64,000 bases of DNA from Micromonospora halotolerans (lineage in GTDB: Bacteria > Actinomycetota > Actinomycetes > Mycobacteriales > Micromonosporaceae), in assembly GCF_032108445.1 (NCBI RefSeq), contig NZ_CP134876.1, positions 4,898,001 to 4,962,000 of the forward strand, written 5' to 3'. Shown piece by piece: positions 46,350 through 54,704 of the stretch (positions within the stretch are counted from its first letter, which is position 1; the number at the start of each line of letters is the position of its first letter). The notes under the pieces are model-generated. The model had not been told where the DNA came from, made no database searches, and worked only from the letters and a program-made list of their open reading frames with translations. The position numbers and the translations under genes were made by a program.

Positions 46350-47444
46350 ATGCGCGTCCTGGTCGTCTCCGCGCCGCTGCAGGGGCACCTGCTGCCGCTG
46401 GTCCCGCTCGCCCTCGCCTGGCGGGACGCCGGCCACGACGTGGTGATCGCGAGTGGCGGCGACGCGCTCACCGTCGACCTCGGCGGCCTGGCGGCGCACG
46501 ACGTCGCGCCCGGGTTCGCCTTCGGTCGGATCGCCGGCCGGGTCCTGCTGCGACATCCGCTCCTGGCCCGCCGGGAGCTGGCCGGGCGTGCCGGCACCGC
46601 GGTCGTCGGTGAGCTGTTCGGTGCCGCCAACGCCACGTTCGTCGACGCGGTGGTCGCGCTGGCCCGGCGCGAACGGCCCGACCTGATCGTCTACGAGCCG
46701 CTGGGCGTGGCCGGAGGCGTCGCCGCCGAGCGCATCGGGGTTCCCGGCGTCCTGCAGGAGAACAACCTGTTCCCCGCCGCCGACCTCGTCGCGGCCGTGG
46801 CGGCGAGCCGGCCGATGAGGCGGCAGCGGATCGGCACGCCGGCGGCCACGATCACCGTGTCGCCGCCGAGCCTCACCGGGCCCAGACCGGGGCTGCCCAT
46901 GCGGGCGGTGCCGTACTCGGGCGGCGGAGAGGTGCCGGCCTGGCTTCTGCGTGCCGGGGAGCGGCCGCGGATCATCGTCAGCCGCAGCACCGTCGCCGGT
47001 CCGGGCGGCGGCGACCCGACGGCGGCGATCATCGCGGCCGCGCCCGCGGTGGACGCCGACATCGTGCTCGTCCGGCCGCCCGGCAGGCTGCCGCGGCTGC
47101 CGCCGAACGTCCGGGCGGTCGGCCGCGTGCCGCTGGACCGGGTGCTCCCGTACGCGACGGCGTACGTGCACCACGGCGGTGCGGGCAGCGTGCTGGGTGC
47201 ACTGGCGGCGGGCGTGCCGCAGCTCGTCGTGCCCGGCCCAGGCGACCGGCGGCACAACGCCGAGGTGGTCGAGCGTCGCGGCGCCGGTCTCGGGGTGGCA
47301 GCCCGGGCCATCACGCCGGACGTCCTGACCCGGCTGGTCACCGACGCGGCGCTCAGGAAGGCGGCGGGCGAGGTACGCGACGAGATGGCCGCGATGCCGC
47401 CGCCCACCGACCTGGTGCCCGAGCTGACCACGCTGTACACGTGA
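46350..47444 (+). CDS. UDP-sugar-type glycosyltransferase (GT1, MGT-like)
   Basis: A 364-residue cytoplasmic transferase of the GT-B/MGT group, which puts sugars on small molecules such as antibiotics or lipids. The N-domain opens MRVLVVSAPLQGHLLPLVPLALAWRDAGHDVVIAS, the standard GT1 start with the catalytic His region. The C-domain has the donor-site motif AYVHHGGAGSVLGALAAGVPQLVVPGPGDRRHNAEVV, with the HGG(A/S) loop and the donor-binding Asp region. It is shorter than a typical 400-residue antibiotic glycosyltransferase. ATG 46350 has TGGGG upstream. The Crp-type site lies in its promoter region. A macrolide-inactivating (MGT) or natural-product role is possible; there is no biosynthetic cluster around it to choose between them. 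Confidence 0.85.
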   Translation: MRVLVVSAPLQGHLLPLVPLALAWRDAGHDVVIASGGDALTVDLGGLAAHDVAPGFAFGRIAGRVLLRHPLLARRELAGRAGTAVVGELFGAANATFVDAVVALARRERPDLIVYEPLGVAGGVAAERIGVPGVLQENNLFPAADLVAAVAASRPMRRQRIGTPAATITVSPPSLTGPRPGLPMRAVPYSGGGEVPAWLLRAGERPRIIVSRSTVAGPGGGDPTAAIIAAAPAVDADIVLVRPPGRLPRLPPNVRAVGRVPLDRVLPYATAYVHHGGAGSVLGALAAGVPQLVVPGPGDRRHNAEVVERRGAGLGVAARAITPDVLTRLVTDAALRKAAGEVRDEMAAMPPPTDLVPELTTLYT

Positions 47445-47496
47445 CCCTGCCGCGGCCCGGGCCACGGTGCCAGCCCCCTTCGCGTCCGGCGTGACG

Positions 47497-49884
47497 TCAC
47501 GCTGCCGGCTCCGACGCCGAGGCGGTCGGTGAGTGGGAGGCTCGCTCGAGCAGGGCCGGCAGGACCGTGGCGATCAGGACGCAGCCCGCCACCACCGCGC
47601 CGAGCACCGTCCACGACACGTCGAGCGGAACGGGCCCGGCCACCCGGAGCAGCGCCACCCACAGCCCGCTCAGCCCCGCCGCGGCGACGGCTGCCGCGAG
47701 CACCACGCCGACACCGACGGCCACCAACGACTCGGCCAGCGCGTAGCGGAGCACCTGGTTCCGGTCGGCGCCGAGCAGGTGCAGGACGCGCCGCTCGCCG
47801 GCGCGGTCCGGTGCACCCATGACCAGGGTGTTCACCAGCGCGATCGTGGTGTAGGTCAGCAGGATCCCGAGGACCATCAGCAGTCCGAGGCGGCTCGCGC
47901 TCGCCCGTCCGGCGGCGGCCGCGGCCGACCACTGCCGCTTGCTGACCACCAGGGCGCGGTGCCCCTCCCCGGCTCGACGCAGGGCCGCCTCCACGGCCGC
48001 CGGGTCGTCGCCGGGCCGCACGTCGACGAGGGCCGTCGACGGCAGCCCGGCACGGGCGTTACGAGGACTCACGAGTGCGGCCGTGCCCGCCCCCGGGGAG
48101 AGGAGCCGCACCACGCGCAACCGGGCCTCGGTGCCGTCGGCCAGCCACAGCCGGGCCGTGTCGCCCACCCGGTACCCCCAGTCCGGCTCCGGGACGATCG
48201 CGTCGTCCGGGACGGACTCCACGCCCTGCGTCGGGCGCTGGATCAGCACCGTGTCGCCCTCGAGCGTGTAGACGCTGCTCTCGGTCACGGTCGACACGTC
48301 GGCGCCCGGAACGGACCGCAGGCGGGCCGTCAGCTCGGCGTCGAGTCCCGCGGTGCCGTCCGGCAGCACGAGGTAGTCGGCCCGCACCGACCCCGCGTCG
48401 ACCGCCGCGCTCGCGGTGTCGGTCATGGCGGAGGCGGTGAGCAGCGCCGCGGGCAGCGCCACGGTCAACAGTACGGGCGTCGCGAGCGCCGCCGTCCGCC
48501 GCGCCGAGCTCGTCGCGGCGGCCGCCACCAACATGCCGACGGCGCCGCCCACCCGCTCGAACGGCCGCGTCAGCAGCCGGGCGGTGGGCCGGACCACGGC
48601 GGGGGCGAGCAGCGCGGCGGCCGCGATCAGCAGCATCAGCACGGGCATGTACGACTTGCGGTTGGTCGCCGAACCGGGATCCGCGACGGCGGTGACCGCC
48701 ATGCAGACCAGCGCGGTGGCCAGCGTTCCGGAGCCGAGCAGCCAGCGGCTGAGCGGCATCGACCGGGCCTGCGCCGGCGCGTCGCGCAGCGCTTCGACCG
48801 GCCGGACCCGGCTGGCCCGCCACGCGGCCGTCACCACGGCGAGCAGAGCGACGAGTATGCCGGCGGCGAAGGAGAGGTACGCCGGTACAGGGGAACCGCT
48901 GACCGAGTCGATCCAGTCCGGGGCCATGCGCCGCGCGACGAGCCAGTCGAGGACGGCGGGGGCGGCGTACGGGCCCGCGACGGCGCCGGTCGCGGCCGCG
49001 AGGACGGAGATGGTCAGCGCCTCGAGGTAGACCATCCGGCGGATCTGGCCCGGTGTGGCCCCGGTCGCCCGCAACAGCGCCATCTCCCGGTGCCGCTGGC
49101 CGACCGCGAAAGCGAAGGTCGCGGCCACCACGGCGATCGAGATGAAGATGGCGAACCCGAGGGCGATGCCGGCGATGGTGTTGGCGTTGTTGCGGGCGTC
49201 GGCGTCACTCTCCCGGTTCGGGTCCGACCGGGCACGTTCCTCGCCGACCAGCACCCGGGCCCGCGTACCGACCGCCGCCCGGACGTCGGCCTCCGGCTGC
49301 CAGGTGAGGAGCGCGTCGACGCGCGGGGAGAGCTGCGCGGCGCGGACGTCGGTGAAGAAGAGGGAGACCTCGCGGGCGGTGCTGCTGACGCCGACGACGG
49401 TGTACGGCCGCACCCCCGCCGCCGTGACCACCCGCACCCGGTCGCCCGGCCGGGCACCCTCGCTGACGACGATCTCGTCGTTGGTCGTCGGCGCCCGGCC
49501 GGCGACCAGGTGCTGCCCGGCGGCGGGCAGGGCCGACCAGGGGCGCCCGACGCTCCCGCCGGGCCCGGTGGCGAGCGTCGCCGGGAAGACCCGGTCGGCG
49601 ACCGCGTGCGGCAACGCGGTGGCCAGCGCGGCGGGAACTCCCTGCGGCTGCGCCAGCGGCACCGTCTCCCCGCCGTCCCAGGTCGGCACGCTCAGCTCGT
49701 CGACACCCACCACGACGACCGGGACGTCCCGGTAGCGTTGCGGTCCGCGGTCGGCCGCGCCGACCGTGGTGGCGAGCACCTGGCCGAGGGCGGCGACCAG
49801 CGCCGACCCGAGGGCCAGAGCCACGAACATGCCGACGAACGACCGCCACCCGAACCGCAGCGTCGTCAGCGCGAGCGTCAGCAT
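47497..49884 (-). CDS. MacB/FtsX-type ABC transporter permease
   Basis: Permease of 795 residues with two FtsX-like membrane halves and large extracytoplasmic domains. The first half opens with MLTLALTTLRFGWRSFVGMFVALALGSALVAALGQV. It has an extracytoplasmic segment of about 190 residues and an FtsX core (IAGIALGFAIFISIAVVAATFAFAVGQRHREMALLRATGATPGQIRRMVYLE). The second half repeats the core near 680-790 (LVMGAPDRAGERRVLHLLGADRNQVLRYALAESLVAVGVG). Such transporters export peptides or lipoproteins or act mechanically on envelope processes. The start overlaps the ATPase gene end by seven bases. The stop lies within the GCGTGACGTCACGC palindrome (47489-47502). The substrate is unknown. Confidence 0.9.
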   Translation of the reverse strand: MLTLALTTLRFGWRSFVGMFVALALGSALVAALGQVLATTVGAADRGPQRYRDVPVVVVGVDELSVPTWDGGETVPLAQPQGVPAALATALPHAVADRVFPATLATGPGGSVGRPWSALPAAGQHLVAGRAPTTNDEIVVSEGARPGDRVRVVTAAGVRPYTVVGVSSTAREVSLFFTDVRAAQLSPRVDALLTWQPEADVRAAVGTRARVLVGEERARSDPNRESDADARNNANTIAGIALGFAIFISIAVVAATFAFAVGQRHREMALLRATGATPGQIRRMVYLEALTISVLAAATGAVAGPYAAPAVLDWLVARRMAPDWIDSVSGSPVPAYLSFAAGILVALLAVVTAAWRASRVRPVEALRDAPAQARSMPLSRWLLGSGTLATALVCMAVTAVADPGSATNRKSYMPVLMLLIAAAALLAPAVVRPTARLLTRPFERVGGAVGMLVAAAATSSARRTAALATPVLLTVALPAALLTASAMTDTASAAVDAGSVRADYLVLPDGTAGLDAELTARLRSVPGADVSTVTESSVYTLEGDTVLIQRPTQGVESVPDDAIVPEPDWGYRVGDTARLWLADGTEARLRVVRLLSPGAGTAALVSPRNARAGLPSTALVDVRPGDDPAAVEAALRRAGEGHRALVVSKRQWSAAAAAGRASASRLGLLMVLGILLTYTTIALVNTLVMGAPDRAGERRVLHLLGADRNQVLRYALAESLVAVGVGVVLAAAVAAAGLSGLWVALLRVAGPVPLDVSWTVLGAVVAGCVLIATVLPALLERASHSPTASASEPAA

Positions 49885-50609
49885 GCCGCCGCCTCCAGCC
49901 GCGCCATGTGCATCATGATGGCCTCCGCGGTCGGCGCGGGAATCTCGCCGTCGATGCGGCCGTCCGCGAGGAAGAGGACCCGATCCGCGTACGCGGCGGC
50001 GTGCGCGTCGTGGGTGACCATCACGACGGTCTGCCGGCGCTGGTCGACCACCTCACGCAGCAACCGCAGCACCTGCTCACCGGAGCGCCGGTCCAGCGCG
50101 CCGGTCGGCTCGTCGGCGAAGAGCACCGCCGGCGCGGTCAGCAGCGCCCGGGCGATCGCGACGCGCTGCTGCTGCCCGCCGGAGAGCTCACCCGGCCGGT
50201 GGCCGCCGCGGTCGGCGAGACCGACAGCGGCGAGGCTCGCGAGCACGTCCGCGCGGTGGGGGCGGCGCCCCGCGAGCCGCAGCGGCAGGGCGACGTTCTG
50301 TTCGGCGGTGAGTGCCGGCATCAGATTGAAGGACTGGAACACGAAGCCGATGCGGTCACGCCGCAGCAGGGTCAGCCGTCGCTCGCTGAGCACGGAAAGG
50401 TCCTGTCCGGCGAGGCTGACCCGGCCGGAGGTGGGCCGGTCCAGGCCGGCCGCGCACTGCAGGAGGGTCGACTTGCCGGAGCCGGAGGGCCCCATGACGG
50501 CGGTGAAGGATCCGGTGTCGAAGCTGACGGAGACACCGGCCAGGGCGGTGACCCCGTTGGGATAGCGCCGGGTCACCTCGCTGACCTCGACGACGGGTAC
50601 GGAAGGCAT
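49878..50609 (-). CDS. ABC transporter ATP-binding protein (MacB/LolD type)
   Basis: ATPase of 243 residues that pairs with the FtsX-type permease behind it. Walker A GPSGSGKST is at about 40-48, Q-loop FQSFNLMPALTAEQNVALPLRL near 92, signature LSGGQQQRVAIARALL near 142-155, Walker B AVLFADEPTGALD and H-loop VMVTHDAHAAAYADRVLFL. These motifs and the size are those of LolD/MacB-class ATPases. TAGCGT (coding strand, 50616-50621) lies 6 bases before ATG 50609, so translation is probably leaderless; there is no ribosome site. It is divergent from the LAL regulator at 50677, which probably controls it. Confidence 0.93.
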   Translation of the reverse strand: MPSVPVVEVSEVTRRYPNGVTALAGVSVSFDTGSFTAVMGPSGSGKSTLLQCAAGLDRPTSGRVSLAGQDLSVLSERRLTLLRRDRIGFVFQSFNLMPALTAEQNVALPLRLAGRRPHRADVLASLAAVGLADRGGHRPGELSGGQQQRVAIARALLTAPAVLFADEPTGALDRRSGEQVLRLLREVVDQRRQTVVMVTHDAHAAAYADRVLFLADGRIDGEIPAPTAEAIMMHMARLEAAAC

Positions 50610-50615
50610 GTACCG

Positions 50616-50668
50616 ACGCTATGGAGATCCATTCCCGTGGGGTACCGGACAGGTGACTGGTGTAGTTT
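50616..50668. promoter_or_regulatory. Divergent leaderless promoters with inverted repeats (exporter versus LAL regulator)
   Basis: Minus strand: TAGCGT (50616-50621), 6 bases before the exporter ATPase ATG. Plus strand: TAGTTT (50663-50668), 8 bases before the LAL ATG. Between them lie ATGGA-GA-TCCAT (50621-50632) and the palindrome GGTACC (50641-50646). The block CGACGCTATGGAG resembles the same block before the exporter ATPase gene at 24585. Confidence 0.55.
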
Positions 50669-50676
50669 CCGATCCC

Positions 50677-53382
50677 ATGCTGGTGGGCCGCGACGCTGAC
50701 CGGGCCGTCCTGCGGACCGCCGTGGAGCAGGCACGTGCCGGCCGGAGCGCCGCGCTCGTGGTGCGCGGGGAACCGGGCATCGGCAAGTCCGCGCTGCTGG
50801 ACCACGTCGCCACCGGCCCGGGGCTGACCGTGCTGCGCTGCGCCGGGGTCGAGTCCGAGGCGGAGATACCGTTCGCCTCCCTCCACCTCCTGCTCCACCC
50901 GGTGCTCGGCCGCGCGGAGGCGCTGCCCGACCTGCAGCGCGCCGCCCTGCTCGGTGCGCTCGGGGTGGAGCCGGCCACCGGCCGGGACCCGCTGCTGATC
51001 GGCGCCGCCGCGTTGACCCTGCTCGCCGACCTGGCCGAGGACGAGCCGGTGCTCTGCCTCATCGACGACGCGCACTGGCTCGACGAGTCCTCCGCGCGAA
51101 CGCTGCGCTTCGTCGCCCGGCGGTTGCACGCCGACGCGGTGGCGATGGTCTTCGCGGCGCGTCCGGAGTTCGACCCCGCAGGTCTGCCCGAGCACCGGTT
51201 GGCCGGAATCGGCACCTCGGCCTGCGCCGCCCTGCTGGACCGCTGGGCTCCCGGTCTGGACCACGCGGCGCGGGAACGGATCATCCGGGAGAGCGGGGGC
51301 AACCCGCTGGCACTGCGCGAGCTGCCGCACGTGGCGGCGGAGCAGACCCATCTGCCCGCGCCGCTGCCGCTGTCGAGGCGCCTCGAGCACGCCTTCGGTA
51401 CGCGCATCGCCCGGTTGGCGCCAACCGTGCGTACCGTGCTCGCCATCGCCGCCGCCGACGAGGCAGCCGGGCTCGGCAACCTGCTACGCGCCGCCGCCAC
51501 CCAGGGGATCTCCCGCGACGCGCTGCGCGCCGCCCTGGTCGAGGCCGAGGAGGCCGACCTGCTGCGGGTGTCCGGCGGTCGGGTGGTCTTCACCCATCCG
51601 TTGCTGCGGGCCGCCGCGTACCAGCAGGCCGGGATCGAGCGGCTGGCCGTGCACCGGGCGCTCGCCGAGGCCGTCGCCGCGGAGCCGGATCAACAGGCCT
51701 GGCATCTCGCCGCGGCGGCGACCGGCCCCGACGAGACCACCGCCCGCGCGCTCGAACTCGCCGCCGAGCGGGCGCAGGGCCGCAGCGGATACGCCGCGGC
51801 AGCGGCGGCACTCGAACGCGCCGCCGAACTGACCGCCGATCCCGGGCTGCGCGGTCACCGGCTGATCGCCGCCGCGGTCGCGGCGAACGATGCCGGACAG
51901 CGGCACCGCACCCGGCACCTGCTGGACCGGGTCGGCGAGGCTCCCGCCGATCCGCTCCGAGCCGCCCGCTACCACGAACTCCGGGCCCGGGTCGCCTTCG
52001 ACTCCGGCGACGCCGCCCGGGCCCACGACCTGCTGGTGGCGGCGTCCGCGGCACTCGCCGACGTGGATCCCGCCGGGGCGCGGGCCGTCCTCATCGACGC
52101 CGCCCGCAACGCCTGGCAGCTCAGCGACCCGCCCCGCGTGGCCGATGCGGCCGAACGGCTGGCGAAGCTGGGCACTGCCCCGGACAGCCTGGCAGCGGCG
52201 GTCTCCGCCGTCACCGGAGCCGCCACCCTGCTCACCGCCGGCCCGGCGGGCGCCCTGCCCGTGATGCGCCCGCTGGTCGCCGTGGGGCTGCGAGCCCGCG
52301 GCGCCTACGCCCTGCGGCTCAACGCCGCGTTCGTGGCGGGCATCGTCGGCGACTTCACCGCCGGTGGAAGCATCGCCCGGCAGGTCGTCGACGACTGCCG
52401 CGCCGCCGGCGCGGTCGGCTGGTTGCCACTCGCGCACGTGACCCTCGCCACCGCCGAGCTCTATCTCGGACAGTTCCGCAACGCGGTCACGTCGGCCACC
52501 GAGGGCCTGCAACTGGCCGCCGACACCGGCCAGCCGAACCGCGCCGGATACCTGGAGGGCGTGCTCGCCTGGATCGCCGCCGTGCAGGGCGACGAGGACG
52601 CCTGCCTGCGCCTCAGCGCTCAGTGCCAGGACGGCTTCGCCACCCACCGCATCGCCAACGGTCTCGCCTGGGCAGTCTGGGCCCGGGCGATGCTGGACCT
52701 CGCCCAGGGCCGCACCGCCGAGGCGCTGGACCGGCTCGACGCCGCCCTGGACGGGCCGGTGCGGCACCAGGCCCACGCCGTCTACTTCGCACCCGACCAG
52801 GTCGAATGCGCCGTTCGCCTCGGTGACCCGGAGCGCGGCCGCGCGGCGAGCGACCGGTTCGGGGCGTTCGCCGACGCGGCCGGACAGGACTGGGCGCGGG
52901 CCGTATGGCACCGCGGCCAGGGCATGCTCACCACGGACACCGACCTCGCGGACCACCACTTCGCGGCGGCGTTGCGCGCGCACGCGGACGGCTCACGGCC
53001 GTGGGAGATCGCCCGTACCCATCTGTCGTACGGCGAGCGGCTGCGCCGCGACCGGCGCAAGCACCAGGCCCGGTCGCACCTGAGGACCGCGCGGGAGATC
53101 TTCGAACGGTTGCCGGCACCGCCGTGGGCCGACCGGGCGGCCGCGGAGCTGCGTGCCGCCGGCGAGCAGACACCGTCCGCCGCTGCCGTCGACCTGCTCG
53201 CGGCGCTCTCGCCGCAGGAACTGCAGATCGTCCGGCTGGCTCACGCCGGGTTGACGAACCGGGAGATAGCGGCACAGCTCTTCCTCAGCCCGAAGACGGT
53301 CAGCTATCACCTGTACCGCGCGTTCCCGAAGCTCAACGTGGCCACCCGGGGCCAGTTGGCCCGCCTCGACCTGCCGGCGTGA
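50677..53382 (+). CDS. LAL-type LuxR-family transcriptional regulator
   Basis: Transcriptional activator of 901 residues, a paralogue of the LAL at 29036. Walker A GEPGIGKSALLDH is near 33-45 and Walker B LCLIDDAHWLDESS near 125-138. A long TPR-like helical region spans about 370-830. The C-terminal LuxR HTH is near 843-901 (LSPQELQIVRLAHAGLTNREIAAQLFLSPKTVSYHLYRAFPKLN). The ATG at 50677 starts a normal MLVGRDADRAVL N-terminus; the open frame to 50608 has no start with a site. No ribosome site; the -10-like TAGTTT lies 8 bases upstream. It is divergent from the MacB/FtsX-type exporter and is its probable regulator. The ligand is unknown. Confidence 0.93.
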   Translation: MLVGRDADRAVLRTAVEQARAGRSAALVVRGEPGIGKSALLDHVATGPGLTVLRCAGVESEAEIPFASLHLLLHPVLGRAEALPDLQRAALLGALGVEPATGRDPLLIGAAALTLLADLAEDEPVLCLIDDAHWLDESSARTLRFVARRLHADAVAMVFAARPEFDPAGLPEHRLAGIGTSACAALLDRWAPGLDHAARERIIRESGGNPLALRELPHVAAEQTHLPAPLPLSRRLEHAFGTRIARLAPTVRTVLAIAAADEAAGLGNLLRAAATQGISRDALRAALVEAEEADLLRVSGGRVVFTHPLLRAAAYQQAGIERLAVHRALAEAVAAEPDQQAWHLAAAATGPDETTARALELAAERAQGRSGYAAAAAALERAAELTADPGLRGHRLIAAAVAANDAGQRHRTRHLLDRVGEAPADPLRAARYHELRARVAFDSGDAARAHDLLVAASAALADVDPAGARAVLIDAARNAWQLSDPPRVADAAERLAKLGTAPDSLAAAVSAVTGAATLLTAGPAGALPVMRPLVAVGLRARGAYALRLNAAFVAGIVGDFTAGGSIARQVVDDCRAAGAVGWLPLAHVTLATAELYLGQFRNAVTSATEGLQLAADTGQPNRAGYLEGVLAWIAAVQGDEDACLRLSAQCQDGFATHRIANGLAWAVWARAMLDLAQGRTAEALDRLDAALDGPVRHQAHAVYFAPDQVECAVRLGDPERGRAASDRFGAFADAAGQDWARAVWHRGQGMLTTDTDLADHHFAAALRAHADGSRPWEIARTHLSYGERLRRDRRKHQARSHLRTAREIFERLPAPPWADRAAAELRAAGEQTPSAAAVDLLAALSPQELQIVRLAHAGLTNREIAAQLFLSPKTVSYHLYRAFPKLNVATRGQLARLDLPA

Positions 53383-53433
53383 ACCCCTGCGGCGCGCCGG
53401 CACCGCGGGGGGTGCACAGCGGCCGTATTGCCG

Positions 53434-54168
53434 TCACCGGGAGACTCCGTCGAGCGCCTGCATGATGACGTCGGTGACCGCCTGGGGCTGGGTGACCATG
53501 ACGACGTGGGAGGCGTCGACCCGGGTGATCGTGGCGCCGGCACGCTCGGCCATCCGGAGCAGCGCGTCGGTGCCGGCGGCCCGGTCGCCGGTGGCGACGA
53601 CGGCCCAGGAGGGAAACTTCTTCCAGGCGGGGTTCGTCGTGGGCGTGGAGAAGGCCAGCGAGGAGGCCGGGCGCTGGGTGGCCGCCATGACCGTGGCGTC
53701 CTTCTCGGTGAGGTCGGCGGCGAACGCGTCGTGGAACTTCGCCGGGTCGATGAGGAACTCCGTCTCGGTGCCCGAGGCGGTCGGATACTGCACCGGCACC
53801 AGCGCCGAGTTCAGCACGCTGTCCTTGGAGCCGCCCTCGATGTCCATCAGCGTCTCGCCGTCCTCGGGGGCGAAGGCGGCGACGTAGACCAGGCCCACGA
53901 CGTTGTCCACCCGCGAGGCGGCGTTGGTGATGACCGCCCCGCCGTAGGAGTGGCCGACGGCGAGGACCGGGCCCGGCGTCTGCTGGAGGGCGCTCGCCAC
54001 GTACGCGGCGTCCTCGTCGATGCCACGCAGCGGGTTGGGTACCGCCTTCACGGCGACGCCCGCGGCGGTCAACCGCTCCACCACCCCGTTCCAGCTGGAA
54101 CTGTCGGCGAAGGCGCCGTGCACCAGGACGACAGTGGGCCTGCCGGAACGCGCGGAGGTGCTGGTCAT
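53434..54168 (-). CDS. Alpha/beta hydrolase (esterase-like)
   Basis: Cytoplasmic hydrolase of 244 residues. VVLVHGAFADSSSW (oxyanion region, near 13-26) is followed by the nucleophile elbow GHSYGG with Ser74, an Asp near 200 and His221 in DASHVVMVTQP. The compact size without a cap insertion and the FADSSSWNGVVERL motif place it with the bacterial hydrolase group often seen under redox/stress regulators in actinomycetes, whose true substrates are unknown. It is 26 bases after the cupin gene on the same strand and is likely co-transcribed with it. There is no signal peptide. The His-Ser-Asp triad is complete, so it should be active. Confidence 0.88.
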   Translation of the reverse strand: MTSTSARSGRPTVVLVHGAFADSSSWNGVVERLTAAGVAVKAVPNPLRGIDEDAAYVASALQQTPGPVLAVGHSYGGAVITNAASRVDNVVGLVYVAAFAPEDGETLMDIEGGSKDSVLNSALVPVQYPTASGTETEFLIDPAKFHDAFAADLTEKDATVMAATQRPASSLAFSTPTTNPAWKKFPSWAVVATGDRAAGTDALLRMAERAGATITRVDASHVVMVTQPQAVTDVIMQALDGVSR

Positions 54169-54194
54169 GATCGGTCCTTTCGGTCGACGGTCCG

Positions 54195-54548
54195 TCAGTC
54201 ACACGGCGTCACCAGGGGCTGCGTCTCGTCGACCAGGTACGTCGAGAGCATCATGGTGGTGACGTCGGCCGTGATGTTCCGGGCGTTGTGGACGACTCCG
54301 GGCGGGATCAGGAACGGCTCCCCGGCGTGGACCGTCAGGCTGGGCCGGTCGTCGAACTCCATGGCGATCACCCCGTGGATGAGGAACCCCACCTCCTCAC
54401 CGGGGTGTCGGTGCCGCCCGGATGCCAGCCCGACCGGGATCTCGAACAGGGTCTGCACGATCAGCCGACCCGGTACGGAGGCCGGGTGCCGCTGGAGTTC
54501 GGTACGCCGGACGGTGGGCGGCTCCGCGACGCCGGAATGGTGCGACAT
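54195..54548 (-). CDS. Cupin-domain protein
   Basis: A 117-residue single-cupin protein. The metal-binding pattern is in GRHRHPGEEVGFLIHGVIAMEF (HxH, then Glu and a later His) and AGEPFLIPPGVVHNARN with the second motif. Such proteins bind a metal and act as dioxygenases, isomerases or binding proteins. The start is M at 54548, with an unstructured N-terminal stretch of about 25 residues. It probably forms a two-gene unit with the downstream alpha/beta hydrolase; that pairing is common, but the shared substrate is unknown. Nothing recognisable lies in the 156 bases upstream. Confidence 0.82.
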   Translation of the reverse strand: MSHHSGVAEPPTVRRTELQRHPASVPGRLIVQTLFEIPVGLASGRHRHPGEEVGFLIHGVIAMEFDDRPSLTVHAGEPFLIPPGVVHNARNITADVTTMMLSTYLVDETQPLVTPCD

Positions 54549-54704
54549 GCCCGTCTCCCGTCCAGTCGATCTCCACGCTCGCCTGCCGCCCGGGATGCGC
54601 GCGGCACCGGGGACGTGGCGTTACCCGCCGCCGGTCGAGACATGCCCGGCCCCGCAGGATCAGCGCCACGGGTTGACGGGAGGGGGAGCGGGTAGGCGGG
54701 CCGG

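Noticed and set aside
47533-50565. 1010-codon + strand frame over the ABC exporter
   Set aside because: Antisense to two clear ABC genes; Arg/Gly/Pro-rich without domains.
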